Source: a virus
Length of the DNA: 64,000 nucleotides
IMG/VR virus record: IMGVR_UViG_3300044673_000278
Span: 1 to 64,000 of that record
Direction: 5' to 3' (one strand)
The notes beneath the pieces were generated by a model that saw nothing but the letters and a program-made list of their open reading frames with translations, was not told the origin of the DNA and made no database searches. This document shows positions 63,066-64,000 of the stretch, in pieces. Numbering within the stretch: position 1 is the stretch's first letter; every line of letters starts with the position of its first letter. Made by a program: the position numbers and the translations under genes.

Positions 63066-64000
63066 TTACTTGGGGTTGTTTCTCTGTCGGTTTTGAGCAG
63101 CAAATGCTTGGGGATCAAAGCGGCTCACAGCCTTGGCATAGCCTGCAGGGGTAGCCATGACCCAGCCTTCTTGTCCAGGATGCTGTGTATCTGCTTGGCG
63201 TAACAAGTCCATTTTGAGTTCGTGCAACAGTTCAAACGCCACAAAAGTTGAAGCCAATGCTTCTTGGTTAGTACTGGGATTTTTGAGATATTCCACAATG
63301 TTGTTGAACTTGCGTGGAGTTACTCTGCCTTGCAGCCACTCGCCAAATTCCACAATAAGCTTGTTGGCTGGGTCCAATGGGCCGCCTACTTTGGTGTTGA
63401 TAAAATCCACAGCCAATTTAAACAAGTCAGTGACTTGTTGTGCTCGCAGCTCAGCAGGGTTAAACAATGCTTTCATGTTTGCGCCCTGTGTTCTTGCAAT
63501 GGTTTTTAACTGCTTGACAATGGCTTGATTTAACTCAAGTGTGTTTGGGGTAGCAGGACGCTCCAGCATCAAACCTGGAACATCGTTGAACTTGACTCCG
63601 CTCAGGGGTTGACGTGGTTCACCTGCATCAGCATACATGGAGTGTACTGCAACACCAATGTTGCTGTTGCCTATGCGTTGACCCAAGGAACTTTTTACAG
63701 GAATCTTGTATGTCACAGTGTTGGGGCGGAACACATAGTTGCCTGCTTCAACAGGAGGCGTGTCCATGTACAGCAAATCACCCTTGACGTAGCCACGGAA
63801 GTTGGTGGGCAAACTGGCTTCCAGCACTGGCCACAGTGTCTTATACAAGTTGATTAGGCCTTCGCGTTCACCTGCACGTCGACGCTGTATGTCAGCCATC
63901 ATGGCAGGGCTGGTAGCAAGACCATCATAGCCTTTGGCTTCAAAACCTGATCCGTCAGTGAGTACAAATTCACCTGTGGAGGGCTTGCGTCCCCAGATCA
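63066..64000 (-). CDS. conserved T4-type phage protein, N-terminus outside window
   Basis: The frame stays open to the right edge (visible part about 311 residues); the ATG at 63902 is internal, since GRKPSTGEFVLTDGSGFEAKGYDG upstream is clearly coding. FRGYVKGDLLYMD, NYVFRPNTVTYKIPV and NIGVAVHSMY are blocks of a phage family possibly related to nucleotidyltransferases/ligases; the key Lys motif would lie beyond the edge. Confidence 0.65.
   Translation of the reverse strand, partial: IWGRKPSTGEFVLTDGSGFEAKGYDGLATSPAMMADIQRRRAGEREGLINLYKTLWPVLEASLPTNFRGYVKGDLLYMDTPPVEAGNYVFRPNTVTYKIPVKSSLGQRIGNSNIGVAVHSMYADAGEPRQPLSGVKFNDVPGLMLERPATPNTLELNQAIVKQLKTIARTQGANMKALFNPAELRAQQVTDLFKLAVDFINTKVGGPLDPANKLIVEFGEWLQGRVTPRKFNNIVEYLKNPSTNQEALASTFVAFELLHELKMDLLRQADTQHPGQEGWVMATPAGYAKAVSRFDPQAFAAQNRQRNNPK

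Overview
This window is a tailed-phage genome segment, most likely from a large T4-type myovirus. The evidence is class Ia ribonucleotide reductase with glutaredoxin, dCMP deaminase, an ATP-dependent DNA ligase, a PD-(D/E)XK exonuclease, UV endonuclease, a PAAR spike-tip protein, a beta-helix tail-fibre protein, TAAATA/TATAAATA late-promoter-like boxes, and dense packing with 1-4 nt overlaps. There are no rRNA genes, no tRNA genes I could recognise, no transposases and no CRISPR array. The host is probably a Gram-negative proteobacterium: there are Sec signal peptides, lipoboxes and an entericidin-like lipoprotein. A phasin-like protein would fit a PHB-storing freshwater betaproteobacterium, but that is inference. 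Both window ends cut through genes. No gene-free stretch exceeds about 230 bases.

Layout. 1-18.9 kb is a minus-strand early/accessory region of about 70 small genes in operons. Each operon starts at a near-identical sigma70-type promoter (TTGACC, 17 bp, TATAAT), often directly behind a terminator hairpin. Recognisable members are a gamma-glutamylcyclotransferase-like protein, a ParB-like protein, a metallophosphoesterase, a cupin, a helix-turn-helix protein and a SWIM-type zinc protein. Most notable are tandem arrays (6.6-8.4, 13.5-16.3 and 25.1-25.8 kb) of about 19 related 60-95-residue proteins ending in a shared [LRK]KW-type motif. The codons of that motif also supply the ribosome-binding site of the next gene. 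A second small family, ending HFGVEE, uses the same device.

19-33 kb mixes ClpP, an asparagine-synthetase-like enzyme, a second ClpP-fold protein and two exported proteins with a further minus-strand accessory operon (25-28.2 kb). It also holds a plus-strand operon (28.7-33.2 kb) of secreted, repeat-rich and membrane proteins behind late-type promoters. 33-38.5 kb carries uvsE, an amidinotransferase, a 2OG-oxygenase-like protein, UDP-glucose dehydrogenase and a glycosyltransferase-like protein.

38.5-44.2 kb is a proteostasis/translation block: ClpS, Hsp20, ribosomal protein bS21 and ClpX, followed by a promoter-driven, highly structured intergenic RNA candidate. 44.2-48.8 kb holds DNA ligase and conserved phage proteins of unknown function. 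48.8-64 kb combines late structural genes (large virion protein, PAAR, beta-helix fibre, likely head-core protein, abundant small late protein) with nrdA/nrdB/grx, exonuclease, dCMP deaminase and an iscU-GNAT-iscA iron-sulfur set.

Together the genes suggest a lytic phage that remakes nucleotide supply, protein turnover (a potentially self-sufficient ClpXP-ClpS system), Fe-S assembly, ribosome composition and the cell envelope. Functions are assigned from motifs visible by eye; no database search was run.
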